A DNA stretch of 64,000 nt from Streptomyces sp. NRRL B-1140 (GTDB lineage Bacteria > Actinomycetota > Actinomycetes > Streptomycetales > Streptomycetaceae), in the NCBI RefSeq assembly GCF_001280065.1, contig NZ_LGEA01000102.1, forward strand, positions 124,001-188,000. Reading direction: 5' to 3'. This document shows, in pieces, positions 1 to 9,465 of this stretch; the stretch's first letter is position 1, and each line of letters opens with the position of its first letter. A program made the position numbers and the translations under genes. The notes beneath the pieces are model-generated. The model saw nothing but the letters and a program-made list of their open reading frames with translations, did not search any database and was not told the origin of the DNA.

Positions 1-393
1 CTGGGCCTGGACGGCGGAGCGGTAGGCGGCGAGCAGTTCGTTCCCGGCCGCGGCCAGGTGGCCGAAGACGTCCGGGTTGCGCTCGATGACGGGTTCCACG
101 GCGTCCTTGGCCTGCTGCACGACCTGTCGCACGGCCTGCTGGGCGGCGGGTCCGGCGACGGCGCCGAGCAGCGGGGACTGGACCCCGGACAGCTTCTCGG
201 CGACGGCGTCGACGAGCTTCTTCAGTTCCTCGGCCGCGGGGCCGGGGGGCGTGCCGTACTCGGCTCGGCGGCGGTCCCTCTCCGCCTGGAGGTCCTCGGC
301 GCACGCGGTCGCCCAGGCGTCGGCGTCGGTCGCCCGCACGTCGTCCGCGGCCCCTTCCCGGGCGGCGCCGGACGGAGGGAGGTCTTCGCTCAT
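1..393 (-). CDS. DUF5304-type protein, C-terminus cut by window edge
   Basis: 131 residues are visible and no stop is reached, so the C-terminus lies beyond the left edge. The start MSEDLPPSG follows an AGGAG at 7-nt spacing. The N-terminus is acidic and low-complexity; from about residue 55 it becomes amphipathic helix (EELKKLVDAVAEKLSGVQSP, then AVRQVVQQAKDAVEPVIERN). No membrane segment, Cys pair or enzyme motif is visible. Small proteins of this type sit beside the ArsA-like/SRPBCC pair in Streptomyces and are filed as DUF5304; the family name is from memory. The function is unknown. It is co-directional with the ArsA-like gene upstream of it (105-nt gap) and may share its transcript. Confidence 0.8.
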   Translation of the reverse strand, partial: MSEDLPPSGAAREGAADDVRATDADAWATACAEDLQAERDRRRAEYGTPPGPAAEELKKLVDAVAEKLSGVQSPLLGAVAGPAAQQAVRQVVQQAKDAVEPVIERNPDVFGHLAAAGNELLAAYRSAVQAQ

Positions 394-498
394 CACGGAC
401 TCCTGACTACGGTTCGTCTTTACGACGTTACCCGAACGGGCGTACCGGGTTCACGGGCCGTGCCGGCCACTGCTGCGCCCCGTTCAGCCCGCTCTGTC

Positions 499-1668
499 TC
501 ACCGGCCCTGCGGCCACAGCCGAGGGTCGGGCGCGAAGCGGATCCGCAGCTCGCCCTCGCGCAGGGCGGCCCCGTCGACGGTGCAGCGGCGCAGCACGGA
601 GGGCAGCGGGACGATCCGGCGGAACCGCCCCGCCGTGACGACGAGTTCGTCGCCGCGCCGGACGAGGTCGAGTTCCTCGCGTATGGCGCCGGGCAGCGGG
701 ATCCGCCAGACGAGCACGCCGTCCTCGCCGAGCCGGTCGGTCACGGGCCAGTCGGCGGCGGGGGCCGTCTGCCCGGTGCCGGGCACGGCGAGGGCGGTGA
801 GGTCGTCGGCGCCGCGCGGGTCGCGCCCGAGGTGGGCGACGGTGCGGACGTCGTAGGTCTCCCGCCATTCCTCCAGTGTCTTGCGCTGCTGGGCGACCGG
901 CCCGGCGAGCCAGGTGTCCGGGGACGCCTCGGGCAGCACGCGGTTGGCGACCACGACATCGGTGCGCAGACCGCGCAGGGCGAGTCCGAGGCGGGTGGCG
1001 CGCAGCGCCTCGGCACCGGCCGGGCCGGGCTCGGCGACCAGGCGCACGACGGTGCCGCGGTCGGCGACGACCGCTTCGACGGCGGCGAGTTCCAGGTCCA
1101 GGCGGGCCGCCGTCTCGTAGAGCCACTCGGCGGGCATGGGGACGCCGGCGAGGCGGCCCAGGACGGGGCGCAGGGCGCGGGCGGCCTGCCGCTCGGGCGG
1201 GAGGAGGCGGCGCAGGTAGCGGCGGAGTTCCTCGGGCAGGGCGAGCAGGGCGAGGGCCTGCGGGGCCGGGGGGAGGTCGACGACGACGGTGTCGTACTTA
1301 TCCGACAGCGCGGCGTCGCGCAGAGCACGCAGCCAGGTGAGTTCCTCGGCCCCGGGCAAGGGGGTGAGTTCGTCGGGGTCGAGGCGGGAGGCGCCGAGGA
1401 GGTCCAGAGCGGAGGAGGCGCGCTCCTGGAGGGCGACGAGGTCCTTGCGGAAGTCACCGGCGGGGTCGGGGCGCCAGGCGGCGAGGCGGGGTGCGGCCTC
1501 CACCCTCCTCGCTCCCGTGGGCACGCCCAAGGCGGCACCGAGGGTGTCGGTGCGGTCGGTGCCGAGGACGAGGGTGCGATCGCCCTCGGCCGCCGCGGCC
1601 AGGGCGGTCGCGGCCGCGAGGGTGGTACGACCGCTGCCGCCGGGGCCGGTGATCAGGATGGTGCGCAT
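499..1668 (-). CDS. ArsA-like P-loop protein with altered Walker A
   Basis: 389 residues starting MRTILITGPGG. The fold looks like the ArsA/Get3 family: an N-terminal nucleotide-binding strand-loop-helix (residues about 3-20), an internal DTVVVDLPPA segment in the Walker B position, and a C-terminal beta domain of the ArsA small-heat-shock type (IPLPGAIREELDLVRRGDEL onward). The expected loop GKGGVGKT reads GPGGSGRT, so both the signature lysine and the P-loop lysine are absent. ATP hydrolysis by the usual mechanism is therefore doubtful; nucleotide binding or a partner role is possible. It lies downstream of the SRPBCC gene. There is no Shine-Dalgarno; TACCGT (1677-1682) sits 8 nt before ATG, so it may be leaderless. 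An arsenite role is not supported. Confidence 0.8.
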   Translation of the reverse strand: MRTILITGPGGSGRTTLAAATALAAAAEGDRTLVLGTDRTDTLGAALGVPTGARRVEAAPRLAAWRPDPAGDFRKDLVALQERASSALDLLGASRLDPDELTPLPGAEELTWLRALRDAALSDKYDTVVVDLPPAPQALALLALPEELRRYLRRLLPPERQAARALRPVLGRLAGVPMPAEWLYETAARLDLELAAVEAVVADRGTVVRLVAEPGPAGAEALRATRLGLALRGLRTDVVVANRVLPEASPDTWLAGPVAQQRKTLEEWRETYDVRTVAHLGRDPRGADDLTALAVPGTGQTAPAADWPVTDRLGEDGVLVWRIPLPGAIREELDLVRRGDELVVTAGRFRRIVPLPSVLRRCTVDGAALREGELRIRFAPDPRLWPQGR

Positions 1669-1700
1669 GAGATCGAACGGTACCCGGGTGCGGCAGACCT

Positions 1701-1731
1701 GGGGGCGCGGAGAACTGCGCGACCAGCCGCC
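1701..1731 (-). repeat. Dispersed intergenic repeat, copy 1
   Basis: A minus-orientation copy of the repeat with core GCGCAGTTCCCCGCGCCCC. On the plus strand it reads GGGGCGCGGAGAACTGCGCG followed by ACCAGCC. It occupies the gap between the SRPBCC and ArsA-like genes, immediately upstream of the latter. Confidence 0.7.
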
Positions 1732-1761
1732 GCGCGCCGGCACCCGGCCGACGGCCGGCGA

Positions 1762-2199
1762 TCAGGCAGACTCGACCCTCTTCTTCAGCCCCGCCAGCGC
1801 CCGGTCGATGATGACCTTCTCCGCCTTGCGCTTGATCATGCCGAGCATGGGGATCTTGACGTCCACGGTCAGCAGGTAGGTGACCTCCGTGCCGCCGGTG
1901 CCGGACGGCTTGAGGATGTACGAGCCGTCCAGGGAACGCAGCATCTGGGACTTCACCAGGGTCCAGGACACCTCGTTCTCGCCGGTCCAGGTGTATCCGA
2001 GGATCTGGTCGTCCTTGATCGCGCCCGCGTCCATGACGAGGCGGACCTGCTCGGCGCGGCCCTGGGCGTCGGTCTTGAGGACCTCCGCCTCCTTCACCTC
2101 GCCGGTCCAGTCCGGGTAGCGGGCGAAATCGGAGATGACCGCCATGACGTCGGCCGGGGCCGCCTCGATGGTGATGCTCGAGCTGGTGTGTTCCGCCAT
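1762..2199 (-). CDS. SRPBCC (START-like) family protein
   Basis: 145 residues, start MAEHTSSSITIEAAP behind GGAGG about 9 nt upstream; a longer upstream frame is rejected because of this ribosome-binding site. The family hallmark is at the N-terminus: a beta strand with IEAAPADVMAVISDFARYPDW, typical of polyketide cyclase/dehydrase and lipid-transport SRPBCC proteins. The C-terminal long helix (KAEKVIIDRALAGLKKRVESA) would close the hydrophobic pocket. No ligand can be predicted. It is co-oriented with the ArsA-like gene downstream, an arrangement matching Rv2185c-Rv2184c in mycobacteria (from memory), which suggests a shared but unknown process. Confidence 0.9.
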   Translation of the reverse strand: MAEHTSSSITIEAAPADVMAVISDFARYPDWTGEVKEAEVLKTDAQGRAEQVRLVMDAGAIKDDQILGYTWTGENEVSWTLVKSQMLRSLDGSYILKPSGTGGTEVTYLLTVDVKIPMLGMIKRKAEKVIIDRALAGLKKRVESA

Positions 2200-2310
2200 C
2201 GCCGTGGCTCCTCCAGATAAGGGCCGGTATGAGGTCGTCGTGCGCACGTGTGTGCAGCGTGAAGGCTACCGCGCACGGGCCCCGTGGATCTCACCCGACC
2301 TGGGGCGTCC

Positions 2311-3108
2311 TCACCACTCCAGGGCCCACGGCGTCCCGGTCCCCGCGAAGTGCCCCACGTTCACGCACTCGGTGGCCCCGATCCGCATCCTCCTCACCAG
2401 CGGCTGGTGGACGTGCCCGAAGAGCGAGTAGCGGGGCCGCGTGCGGCGGATGGCGTCCAGCAGGGCCCGGCTGCCCCGTTCGAAGCGGCGGGCGACGGTG
2501 TCGTAGACCAGCTCGGGGACCTCGGGCGGGATGTGGGTGCAGAGCACGTCGACCTCGCCCACGGCCTCGATCTTCGCCGCGTACTCCTCGTCGCTGATCT
2601 CGTACGGCGTCCGCATCGGCGTGCGCAGGCCGCCGCCGACGAAGCCGAAGACCCGGCCACCGATCTCGACGCGCTCACCGTCGAGGACGGTCGTTCCGGG
2701 GCCCGCGTACTCGCGCCACAGGGGCGGCATGTCGACATTGCCGTAGGTGGCGTACGTAGGAGTGGGGAAGGCGGCGAACAGCTCGGCGTACTGCTTGCGC
2801 ACCGCCTTCTCGATCACGGTGGCGCGGTCCCCCTGGAGGCCGGCCCACAGCCCGGCCCCGAACACCCGGGCCTCCTCGAAGCGGCGGGCGGTGCGCAGCG
2901 CGACGATGCGGTCGGCGTTCTCGACGCCGAACAGGTCGGGGAAGATGCCGCGCGAGTGGTCGGCGTAGTCGAGGAAGAGGACGAGGTCGCCCAGGCAGAT
3001 CAGGGCGTCGGCGCCCTCGCCCGCCCTGGCCAGGTCGCGGGCGTTGCCGTGCACGTCGCTCACGACGTGGACGCGCGTCCGGTGGTTTCCGGCTGGTGTG
3101 GGTGCCAT
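2311..3108 (-). CDS. Metallophosphoesterase (calcineurin-like)
   Basis: 265 residues from ATG 3108; a TTG three codons upstream is an alternative and neither has a clear Shine-Dalgarno. The metal-binding blocks of the calcineurin superfamily are in order: VVSDVHGN (about residue 16), LICLGDLV, TYGNVDMP, VLCTHIPPE and FGHVHQP. This is a soluble dinuclear-metal phosphoesterase; the substrate is unknown. The 15-residue N-terminal tail is not needed by the fold. It is divergent from the acyl-CoA ligase across a 297-nt gap. Confidence 0.9.
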   Translation of the reverse strand: MAPTPAGNHRTRVHVVSDVHGNARDLARAGEGADALICLGDLVLFLDYADHSRGIFPDLFGVENADRIVALRTARRFEEARVFGAGLWAGLQGDRATVIEKAVRKQYAELFAAFPTPTYATYGNVDMPPLWREYAGPGTTVLDGERVEIGGRVFGFVGGGLRTPMRTPYEISDEEYAAKIEAVGEVDVLCTHIPPEVPELVYDTVARRFERGSRALLDAIRRTRPRYSLFGHVHQPLVRRMRIGATECVNVGHFAGTGTPWALEW

Positions 3109-3167
3109 GACGATCAAGCGTAGGTCGCGCGGTGCGGTGGTGAACAGTGGCGGCCCTACCTGCGGTT

Positions 3168-3177
3168 ACTGGCCAGT
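3168..3177. promoter_or_regulatory. Palindrome in the phosphoesterase/fadD divergent gap
   Basis: A perfect 10-bp palindrome, ACTGGCCAGT, in the 297-nt gap between two divergent genes. A TACTGT that could be a -10 box for the rightward gene follows about 16 nt later, but no convincing -35 was found. It could be a repressor half-site pair; this is only a suggestion. Nothing else recognisable was seen in the gap. Confidence 0.3.
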
Positions 3178-3405
3178 CAGTTAGCAGGTGGACTACTGTG
3201 CGCAAAGGAATACCCAACTGTGTGACGCAGCGAACATCTCGACGGGACCCCCTGTCGTAGAAGCCATACCGGCGGGTAACGTCCGGCCAGTCCAGTCGTG
3301 CTCTGCATTTCAACAAGTGAATGCGCGAGCACTTCCCCGAGCCTTGGACCGCACCGTCGCAGCACACACCGTCGTGGCGCCGGCGCCCTATGAGGAGCAG
3401 CAGTC

Positions 3406-5202
3406 TTGCGCGAGTTCAGCCTTCCGGCTTTGTACGAGGTCCCTGCGGACGGAAATCTGACCGACATCGTCCGCAGAAACGCCGCGCAGCACCCGGACGT
3501 CGCCGTCATCGCCCGCAAGGTCGGCGGCAGCTGGCAGGACGTCACGGCCACCGAGTTCCTCGCCGAGGTGCACACGGCCGCGAAGGGGCTGATCGCCGCC
3601 GGGGTCCAGCCGGGCGACCGGGTGGGCCTGATGTCCCGCACCCGGTACGAGTGGACGCTGCTGGACTTCGCGATCTGGAGCGCGGGCGCGGTGACCGTGC
3701 CGGTGTACGAGACCAGTTCGGCGGAGCAGGTGCAGTGGATCCTCGGCGACTCGGGCGCGACCGCCTGCGTCGTGGAGTCGGACGCCCACGCGGCCGCGAT
3801 CGAGTCGGTGCGCGACCGGCTCCCGGCGCTCAAGCACGTATGGCAGATCGACGGCGGCGGCGTCGACGAGCTGGGCCGGCTCGGCCAGGACGTCACCGAC
3901 GAGACGGTCGAGGAGCGCGGCTCGTTCGCCAAGGCCGACGACCCGGCGACCATCGTCTACACCTCCGGCACCACCGGCCGCCCCAAGGGCTGTGTGCTCA
4001 CCCACCGCAGCTTCTTCGCCGAGTGCGGCAACATCGTGGAGCGGCTGCGTCCGCTGTTCCGCACGGGCGAGTGCTCGGTGCTGCTCTTCCTTCCGCTCGC
4101 GCACGTCTTCGGCCGGCTGGTGCAGATCGCGCCCATGATGGCGCCGATCAAGCTGGGCACGGTCCCCGACATCAAGGACCTCACCGACGAGCTGGCCGCG
4201 TTCCGTCCGACGCTGATCCTCGGTGTGCCGCGCGTCTTCGAGAAGGTCTACAACTCGGCGCGCGCCAAGGCCCAGGCCGACGGCAAGGGCAAGATCTTCG
4301 ACAAGGCGGCCGACACCGCCATCGCGTACAGCAAGGCGCTGGACACCCCGTCGGGCCCGTCGCTCGGCCTGAAGATCAAGTACAAGACGTTCGACAAGCT
4401 CGTCTACAGCAAGCTCCGCGCGGTCCTCGGCGGCCGGGGCGAGTTCGCCATCTCCGGCGGCGCCCCGCTCGGCGAGCGCCTCGGCCACTTCTTCCGCGGC
4501 ATCGGCTTCACGGTGCTGGAGGGCTACGGCCTGACCGAGTCCTGCGCGGCCACCGCGTTCAACCCCTGGGACCGGCAGAAGATCGGCACGGTCGGCCAGC
4601 CGCTGCCCGGCTCGGTGGTGCGCATCGCCGACGACGGCGAGGTGCTGCTGCACGGCGAGCACCTGTTCAAGGAGTACTGGAACAACCCCGGCGCGACCGC
4701 CGAGGCGCTGGCCGACGGCTGGTTCCACACCGGTGACATCGGCACCCTCGACGAGGACGGCTACCTCAGGATCACCGGCCGCAAGAAGGAGATCATCGTC
4801 ACCGCGGGCGGCAAGAACGTCGCCCCGGCCGTGATCGAGGACCGCATCCGGGCGCACGCGCTCGTCGCCGAGTGCATGGTGGTGGGCGACGGGCGGCCGT
4901 TCGTGGGCGCGCTGATCACCATCGACGAGGAGTTCCTGGGCCGTTGGTGCTCCGACCACGGCAAGCCGGCGGGTGCCACCGCGGCGTCGCTGAGCGAGGA
5001 CCCGGACCTGCTGGCCGCGATCCAGGCGGCGATCGACGACGGCAACGCCGCGGTGTCGAAGGCGGAATCGGTGCGGAAGTTCCGCATTCTGAACTCCCAG
5101 TTCACGGAGGAGTCGGGCCACCTGACGCCGTCGCTGAAGCTGAAGCGCAACGTGGTGGCGAAGGACTACGCGCACGAGATCGAGGCGATCTACGCGAAGT
5201 GA
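3406..5202 (+). CDS. fadD: Long-chain fatty acid-CoA ligase (FadD15-like)
   Basis: 598 residues from a TTG start preceded by GAGGAG at 8-nt spacing. It activates fatty acids with ATP to acyl-AMP and then acyl-CoA in the cytoplasm. The AMP-binding P-loop TIVYTSGTTGRPKG is at about residues 182-195; YGLTESCAATAFN and the TGDIGTLDEDGYLRITGRKK motif follow, with the C-terminal lid completing a full-length ANL enzyme. No signal peptide or membrane segment is present. It heads a plus-strand unit alone. Its neighbours (PimB-like transferase, ArsA-like, SRPBCC) match the context of M. tuberculosis fadD15, so a role in membrane lipid or fatty acid turnover is likely; chain-length preference cannot be read from sequence. 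Confidence 0.93.
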   Translation: MREFSLPALYEVPADGNLTDIVRRNAAQHPDVAVIARKVGGSWQDVTATEFLAEVHTAAKGLIAAGVQPGDRVGLMSRTRYEWTLLDFAIWSAGAVTVPVYETSSAEQVQWILGDSGATACVVESDAHAAAIESVRDRLPALKHVWQIDGGGVDELGRLGQDVTDETVEERGSFAKADDPATIVYTSGTTGRPKGCVLTHRSFFAECGNIVERLRPLFRTGECSVLLFLPLAHVFGRLVQIAPMMAPIKLGTVPDIKDLTDELAAFRPTLILGVPRVFEKVYNSARAKAQADGKGKIFDKAADTAIAYSKALDTPSGPSLGLKIKYKTFDKLVYSKLRAVLGGRGEFAISGGAPLGERLGHFFRGIGFTVLEGYGLTESCAATAFNPWDRQKIGTVGQPLPGSVVRIADDGEVLLHGEHLFKEYWNNPGATAEALADGWFHTGDIGTLDEDGYLRITGRKKEIIVTAGGKNVAPAVIEDRIRAHALVAECMVVGDGRPFVGALITIDEEFLGRWCSDHGKPAGATAASLSEDPDLLAAIQAAIDDGNAAVSKAESVRKFRILNSQFTEESGHLTPSLKLKRNVVAKDYAHEIEAIYAK

Positions 5203-5215
5203 CCCCTCGGGTCGG

Positions 5216-6871
<1,656 letters not shown>

Positions 6872-6920
6872 TTATCGGGTTCCGCCTAGTGGGGTGCGAC
6901 TTGATCCTTGCGGGCGGGCG

Positions 6921-6960
6921 CGGGTTGTTTGTGGTTTCTCGCGCAGTTCCCCGCGCCCCT
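6921..6960 (+). repeat. Dispersed intergenic repeat, copy 2
   Basis: Core GCGCAGTTCCCCGCGCCCC in plus orientation, preceded by a G/T-rich arm. It lies between the cholesterol oxidase start and the end of the GT4 gene. Confidence 0.7.
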
Positions 6961-6966
6961 CTTGCC

Positions 6967-8109
6967 CTAAAGCAAGCTTTTGAGGTTCTCCGCGAGCAAA
7001 TCCCAGCGCCACTTCTCCTCGACCCATTCCCTGCCCCGCTCGCCCATCCTGCGGCGCAGCTCCGGGTCGGCGAGGAGGGTGGTGATGCGGTCGGCGGCCT
7101 CCTCGGGGGAGCCGCCCCTCACCACCCAGCCCGTCTCGCCGTCGAGGACCGCGTCCGGGGCGCCGCCCGAGTCGCCGGCCACGACCGGCAGGCCCGTCGC
7201 TGAGGCCTCCAGGTAGACGATGCCGAGGCCCTCGACGTCCAGGCCGCCGCGGCGGGTGCGGCAGGGCATCGCGAAGACGTCGCCGGCACCGTAGTGGGCG
7301 GGCAGCTCGGACCAGGGCACGGCACCGGTGAAGCGGACGGCCGGGGCGACGCCGGTCTCGTGCGCGAGCCGCCGCAGATCCCGCTCGTAGGGGCCGCCGC
7401 CGACGATCAGCAGGACGGTGTCGGGCTCGGCGGCCAGGATGCGGGGCATGGCCCGGATCAGGGTGTCCTGCCCCTTGCGCCGGACCAGCCGGGAGACGCA
7501 CACCACCACAGGGCGGTCCGTCAGGCCGAGCCGCGCCCGGACCTCGTCGCCGCCCGAGCCGGGGTGGAAGGTCTTCTCGTCGACGCCGGGCGGCAGCTGC
7601 GCCATCCGGGCGGCCGCCTCGGGCGTCAGGGCGGAGGCGATGCGCGAGCGGGTGTACTCGCCGAGGTAGGTGATCGTGTCCGTGGCCTCGCCGATCCGGC
7701 GCAGCAGCTGCCGGGCGGCGGGCAGCTGCGCCCAGCCGGCCTCGTGGCCGTGCGTGGTGGCGACCAGCCGCTCGGCGCCCGCGGCGCGCAGCGCCGGGGC
7801 CATCAGGCCGAGCGGGGCGGCCGCCCCGAACCACACCGAGCCGCACCCGTGCTCCCGCAGCAGGCCGACGGCCCGCCGGGTGGCGCCGGGCGTCGGCAGC
7901 AGCATGGTCGTACGGTCCCGTACGACGGTGAATGGCTGCTCGGCGTCGAAGGCGCGGGTCGCCTCGACGCCCTCCCGGGTCCGCTTCCAGGTCGAGGCGT
8001 AGACGACCAGCTGCTGCGGGTCCAGCCGCAGCGCCATGTTGTGCAGGAAGGCCTGGATGCCGCCGGGCCGGGGCGGGAAGTCGTTCGTCACGATCAGGGT
8101 CTTGCGCAC
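6967..8109 (-). CDS. pimB: GT4 glycosyltransferase, PimB-like mannosyltransferase
   Basis: 380 residues. The N-terminal GT-B domain begins TLIVTNDFPPRPGGIQAFLHN, the standard GT4 acceptor-side motif. The C-terminal donor domain has VVCVSRLVRRKGQDTLIRAM (about 200-220) and the EX7E region EGLGIVYLEASATGLPVVAGDSGG cut here as EGLGIVYLEA...GLPVV. Sequence style and the neighbouring fadD15-like gene match mycobacterial PimB' (Rv2188c), the GDP-mannose-dependent enzyme adding the second mannose to phosphatidylinositol mannoside on the inner membrane face. Another GT4 donor or acceptor cannot be excluded. It starts at ATG 8109, divergent from the GT87-like gene. Confidence 0.85.
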   Translation of the reverse strand: MRKTLIVTNDFPPRPGGIQAFLHNMALRLDPQQLVVYASTWKRTREGVEATRAFDAEQPFTVVRDRTTMLLPTPGATRRAVGLLREHGCGSVWFGAAAPLGLMAPALRAAGAERLVATTHGHEAGWAQLPAARQLLRRIGEATDTITYLGEYTRSRIASALTPEAAARMAQLPPGVDEKTFHPGSGGDEVRARLGLTDRPVVVCVSRLVRRKGQDTLIRAMPRILAAEPDTVLLIVGGGPYERDLRRLAHETGVAPAVRFTGAVPWSELPAHYGAGDVFAMPCRTRRGGLDVEGLGIVYLEASATGLPVVAGDSGGAPDAVLDGETGWVVRGGSPEEAADRITTLLADPELRRRMGERGREWVEEKWRWDLLAENLKSLL

Positions 8110-8226
8110 GCCGCCGACCCTACCGAACCGCCCTCACCGCCCTGTGCGGAAGCACATATGGCACGCTCACAGCCGGTGGGCCCATCATGGCCCCATCAAC
8201 ACGGCGCGCGAACGGGCAGGGATCAC

Positions 8227-9465
8227 GTGAAGACGACGGGCACGAGGCGGTCCCTGGCATGGCTGCCGGTGGTCTGGTGTCTCACGAGGCTGTTGCTGCT
8301 GCTGTTCGTCCTGAAGGTGTACGTCTTCCCGGGCCCGGACGTCACGAGTGACGTGCAGGTGATCTACCAGGGCTGGTACCGCGTCCTGAGCACCGGGACC
8401 TTCCCGCTGGCCGACGTCACCTGGCAGTACCCGCCCGCCGCCGCCCTGGCGATCCTCTCCCCCGGCCTGCTGCCCTTCCTCGACTACGCGACGGCCTTCT
8501 TCGTGCTGGTCTGCGTCACCGACCTGGCCGTGCTGGCCCTCATGGCGTACGCGGGACGCCGCCCGGGCCGTTCGCTGCGCGGCGCCTGGGTGTGGGTGAT
8601 CGGCGTACCACTGCTCGGCCCGACGGTGTACGCCCGCTACGACGTGATGGTCACGGCGGTGGCGGTGGCCGCGCTGCTCGCGGGGGCCCGCCATCCGAGG
8701 GCCATGGGCGCCCTGGCCGCCTTCGGCGCGCTGCTGAAGGTCTGGCCGGCGATGCTGCTCCTGGCCGCCCGCCGCCGCAGCGCCTGGGTGTCGGCCCTGG
8801 TGACCGGCATCGCCGTGACGGGCGCCTTCGCCCTGGCCATGCCCGGAGCCTTCGCCTTCCTGACGTTCCAGCGCGACCGGGGCACCGAGGTGGAGTCGCT
8901 GGGCGCGCTGGTCTTCCACGTCGCCCGGCACTTCGGCTGGCAGGGCGAGGTGCGGCTGAACTACGGCTCGATCGAGTTCCTCGGGCCGTATGTGAGCGAG
9001 GTCAGCACGGGGGCGCTGTTCCTGACGGGGGCGGCCTTCGGCTGGCTGGTGCTGTGGCGGTTGCTGGCCCGGCGCTTCGAGGAGCACACGCTCGCCGACG
9101 CGGCCTTCGTGGCGGTGCTGATGTTCACCACCACCAGCCGGGTGATCAGCCCTCAGTACATGGTGTGGCTGGTGGGGCTCGCGGCGGTGTGCCTGTACTT
9201 CCCCGGCAGCCGGATGCGGCTGCCGGTCGCCCTGGTGCTGGTCGCGTGCTTCGTGACGGTGCTGGAGTTCCCGTTCTACTTCGCCGACGTGGTGGCCGGC
9301 AACGGCCTCGGGATCACCTTGCTGTTCCTGCGCAACGGTCTGCTGGTGGCAGCCGCGCTGATCGCGGCCCGGGCCCTGTGGCGGCAGACCGTACCGACCG
9401 TCACCCCGCCCGCCCCCGTACCCCCTCAGCCGACCCGGACGGACGAGACCCCCGTCTCCTCCTGA
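8227..9465 (+). CDS. GT87-type polyprenol-phosphate-mannose mannosyltransferase
   Basis: 412 residues from GTG 8227, with AGGGA just upstream; the open frame extends much further back but without membrane segments or a site. It is a polytopic membrane protein with about nine to ten hydrophobic helices. The first outer loop has the acidic pair and the YPPAAA motif (GTFPLADVTWQYPPAAALAI) seen in DUF2029/GT-C enzymes that use polyprenyl-phosphate mannose. By family it would extend lipomannan-type glycolipids on the outer membrane face, fitting the PimB-like gene next door (divergent, 117 nt). The exact linkage is unknown. Its last 40 bp overlap the convergent MATE gene. Confidence 0.82.
   Translation: MKTTGTRRSLAWLPVVWCLTRLLLLLFVLKVYVFPGPDVTSDVQVIYQGWYRVLSTGTFPLADVTWQYPPAAALAILSPGLLPFLDYATAFFVLVCVTDLAVLALMAYAGRRPGRSLRGAWVWVIGVPLLGPTVYARYDVMVTAVAVAALLAGARHPRAMGALAAFGALLKVWPAMLLLAARRRSAWVSALVTGIAVTGAFALAMPGAFAFLTFQRDRGTEVESLGALVFHVARHFGWQGEVRLNYGSIEFLGPYVSEVSTGALFLTGAAFGWLVLWRLLARRFEEHTLADAAFVAVLMFTTTSRVISPQYMVWLVGLAAVCLYFPGSRMRLPVALVLVACFVTVLEFPFYFADVVAGNGLGITLLFLRNGLLVAAALIAARALWRQTVPTVTPPAPVPPQPTRTDETPVSS

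Noticed and set aside
58-2220. A 720-codon open frame on the plus strand across the ArsA-like and SRPBCC genes
   Set aside because: It runs across three minus-strand genes with good starts and recognisable domains, so it is a shadow frame.
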